NCBI GenBank assembly: GCA_015231995.1
Contig: JADGAO010000161.1
Coordinates: 1 to 7,891, forward strand
Length of the DNA: 7,891 nucleotides
Direction of reading: 5' to 3'
DNA from: Nitrospinota bacterium
Lineage (GTDB): Bacteria; Nitrospinota_A; UBA7883; JACRLM01
Of this stretch, positions 6,271 through 7,891 are shown one piece after another (the first letter of the stretch is position 1; every line of letters starts with the position of its first letter). The notes below the pieces were generated by a model. It did not search any database. It worked only from the letters and a program-made list of their open reading frames with translations, and was not told where the DNA came from. The position numbers and the translations under genes were made by a program.

Positions 6271-7398
6271 TCAGGCCAGGGATCGGTAGACGTCCAGCGT
6301 CTCCCTGGCGGTTTTGGTCCATGAAAAAAGCTTCGCCTGTCTGTAACCCTTTTCCCGCAGTTCGTTCCTGAGGGATTCGGAGTTGGCCAGCCTTATCATG
6401 GCGTCGCTTATTTCACTCACCTCTGACGGGTTTATAAGTATCGCCGCCCCTCCGGTTATCTCCGGCAGTGACGACACGTTCGACGTTATCACCGGCGCGC
6501 CGCACGCCATCGCTTCCAGCGCCGGCAGGCCGAACCCTTCGTAACGGGTGGGGAACACGAACATCTCCGCGTTCTGGTAAAGGCCCAGCAGGTCTTTTTC
6601 GTTGACGTAATTGGTTATCAGTATGTCGTCCCCCCGCCTTATCCGCTCGTAGGTCTTGAGGATGCCGGAGCAGAGCCAGCCTTTCTTCCCGCATATCACA
6701 AGCTGGATAGGGCCGCCCAGGCTCTCCCTGGCGATGGCGAACGCCTCCATCAGGCGGATGAGGTTTTTCCTCGGCTCCAGGTTCCCCACAAAAAGCATGT
6801 AACGGCCCCGGATGCCGAACCTCCTGCGTATCTCCATCCCCCCGTCGCCGTTGATGGGCGGATGGAACGCTTCGCTGACGGCCTGGTGGACGACGGTTAT
6901 TTTTTCCTCCGGTGTGCCGAGCCATGTGATGAGGTCTTTTTTCGTGGACTCGGAGACGGAGATGATCCTGTCCGCCCTGCGGGAAACGAGCTTTATCAGA
7001 TTCCTCATGTAGAAGGCGTATTTCATCGGGATCGTGTCCGGCATGATAAACGAGACGATGTCGTGGATGGTGACCACCGTCCCCATGTTCCGCTTGATGA
7101 GCGGCACCATGAAAGCCGGGCCGTGAAACACGGAAACGTCTTTTTTCTCAAGCAGGCGGGGGAGGTAAAAGCTCTCCCAGAAATCGCCGAACAGATGGTT
7201 CTCGTTGGAGATGCATGTCCTGTGGTTTTCGAAATTCGGCTGGGCCCGGAAAGTGTTCTCGTATTCGCCGTTGTTGGAGATCAGGCAGTAGTTATTTTCC
7301 TTGTCTATCTCCTGGAGCTTCTGGATAAGGTTGGTGACGTAATAACCCACGCCTGACCGAGGTTTGTTGATAGTGCGTATGTCTATAGCGATTTTCAC
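6271..7398 (-). CDS. GT4-family glycosyltransferase
   Basis: A 375-residue retaining glycosyltransferase of the GT-B fold, group 1 (GT4), which moves a sugar from a nucleotide-sugar donor to an acceptor at the cytoplasmic face of the inner membrane. The N-terminal domain opens with KIAIDIRTINKPRSGVGYY (2-20), the glycine-rich acceptor-side loop typical of mannosyl- and related transferases. The donor domain has MLFVGNLEPRKN (201-212), with Arg210 and Lys211 expected to contact the donor phosphates. It also has the EX7E motif in YEGFGLPALEAMACGAPV (Glu287, Glu295). Length is normal and the frame intact. The start is a GTG at 7398 with AGGGGA six to seven bases upstream. It is probably co-transcribed with the secreted sialidase-like gene 17 bases downstream, so glycan or exopolysaccharide synthesis is likely. 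The exact sugar cannot be told. Confidence 0.93.
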   Translation of the reverse strand: MKIAIDIRTINKPRSGVGYYVTNLIQKLQEIDKENNYCLISNNGEYENTFRAQPNFENHRTCISNENHLFGDFWESFYLPRLLEKKDVSVFHGPAFMVPLIKRNMGTVVTIHDIVSFIMPDTIPMKYAFYMRNLIKLVSRRADRIISVSESTKKDLITWLGTPEEKITVVHQAVSEAFHPPINGDGGMEIRRRFGIRGRYMLFVGNLEPRKNLIRLMEAFAIARESLGGPIQLVICGKKGWLCSGILKTYERIRRGDDILITNYVNEKDLLGLYQNAEMFVFPTRYEGFGLPALEAMACGAPVITSNVSSLPEITGGAAILINPSEVSEISDAMIRLANSESLRNELREKGYRQAKLFSWTKTARETLDVYRSLA

Positions 7399-7572
7399 AC
7401 CAGTCCCCTGATGACGGTCAAACGAATGTTAGCGGCGAATACAACATGTATGGCGAAGTCGCGGATTTGCCTGATAAAAATCCATCTTAATGGCCGTCTT
7501 GCGCCTAAGGCTGGCCTATCAAAGAAAACCCGGCTTGCCCCCCTTTTTCCGTTAAAGGCGGCCAAAAGCTTT

Positions 7573-7612
7573 TCACTTTAGGAATATATCACAACCACGC
7601 GCCTAAAAGTGA
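7573..7612 (-). promoter_or_regulatory. Inverted repeat enclosing an extended -10 box
   Basis: TCACTTTAGG (7573-7582) and CCTAAAAGTGA (7602-7612) are inverted copies with one extra base in the second. Between them, on the minus strand, TGATATATT forms an extended -10 element (TATATT at 7588-7583). No -35 box is evident. It lies about 180 bases before the glycosyltransferase start, so it could be a promoter with an operator around it. Confidence 0.35.
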
Positions 7613-7780
7613 GATACATCCCGTAAATTACGCGAATCAGTCGTCCCTGAACCCTCTGAAATTTTCAAAATACCCGGATAAACCCAGATTTTCCATTTTA
7701 GAGAATTTTCATGGGCTAAAAACAGGCGAGAACTTGACAGGTGATCGAAATTTTGCTGGCGCAGTCTTTAGTCTGGGAGC

Positions 7781-7817
7781 GCGGGCGGTCCCGCCCGCAG
7801 AGTCTGAATGCAGACTC
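7781..7817. repeat. Tandem GC-rich hairpins, REP-like
   Basis: GCGGGCGG (7781-7788) and CCGCCCGC (7791-7798) form an eight-base perfect palindrome with two central bases. One base later GAGTCTG (7800-7806) and CAGACTC (7811-7817) form a second perfect seven-pair stem with an AATG loop. AGTCT also appears at 7763-7767 and 7770-7774, to the left. The compact double palindrome in intergenic DNA resembles REP/BIME-type dispersed repeats. Only this copy is visible in the window. Confidence 0.5.
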
Positions 7818-7891
7818 GATGGGGGCGTTCAGAAGGAAAGAACGTGGGATGACACAAGAAGGTCTGCGATTGGCCTTTGGCGTTTTACCGG

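Larger units (their letters stand above)
7399..7891. other. Intergenic region upstream of the glycosyltransferase
   Basis: No convincing gene. It contains an inverted repeat with a possible promoter for the glycosyltransferase (7573-7612), a perfect 10-base palindrome AAAAGCTTTT (7564-7573), a small palindrome CGTAAATTACG (7622-7632), an isolated plus-strand TTGACA (7734-7739) without a matching -10 box, and two tandem GC hairpins (7781-7817). A plus-strand frame opens at 7819 or 7849 and is still open at the window edge. It covers at most 24 codons and cannot be judged. Confidence 0.5.

Noticed and set aside
5255..6289. 344-codon plus-strand frame opposite the sialidase-like gene
   Set aside because: It is Arg-rich, without a family match, and antisense to a gene with three clear Asp-box motifs.
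390..7829. Shared 11-base word ATGGGGGCGTT at 390-400 and 7819-7829
   Set aside because: A shared 11-mer is expected by chance several times in a window of this size, and the flanks differ.
7819..7891. Open plus-strand frame reaching the window edge
   Set aside because: Only up to 24 codons are visible, with a weak ribosome binding site and no recognisable motif, so a partial gene cannot be supported.

Overview
The window looks like a piece of chromosome from a Gram-negative, probably uncultured bacterium. The core genes are GC-rich, one product carries an export signal, and a surface-glycan type glycosyltransferase is present. The gene mix (cold-shock protein, HEAT-repeat cyclase, GT4 glycosyltransferase, BNR sialidase-like protein) would suit Nitrospirota, Nitrospinota or deltaproteobacteria-like lineages. 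That placement is an impression, because nothing here identifies a taxon.

Layout. Positions 1-462 hold no convincing gene. They contain two adjacent hairpins at the left edge, a good sigma70-type promoter near 164-192, and a long structured leader running into a cold-shock protein gene (463-666, +). Every other gene is on the minus strand. Convergent with the cold-shock gene is a 688-residue soluble protein of about twelve HEAT-like repeats joined to a class III adenylate cyclase domain with all catalytic residues visible (705-2771). Positions 2772-2985 hold its candidate promoter, an AT-rich terminator-like hairpin and a long imperfect inverted repeat. Next comes a compact two-gene unit read leftward: a methyltransferase-like TcmP-family protein (3833-5023), followed after one base by a SplB-like radical SAM protein with an expanded CX3CX3C motif (2986-3831). 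Upstream of it, also on the minus strand, lie a GT4 glycosyltransferase (6271-7398) and a secreted BNR/Asp-box sialidase-like protein (5180-6253), which form a second operon. Positions 7399-7891 are intergenic and contain an inverted repeat around a possible promoter and two tandem GC-rich hairpins at the right edge.

The most interesting part is the TcmP/radical SAM pair. It is much more AT-rich than its neighbours (one 60-base line inside TcmP is about 33% GC, one inside the glycosyltransferase about 72%). It has its own TATAAT box and strong ribosome binding site, and its two genes are tightly coupled. It therefore looks like a horizontally acquired cassette placed between resident genes. 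The family name 'three-Cys-motif partner' describes exactly this pairing, but I know of no established biochemical function for it. The fold signals point to two S-adenosylmethionine-dependent proteins acting together, perhaps on a nucleic acid or nucleotide substrate. That last step is inference.
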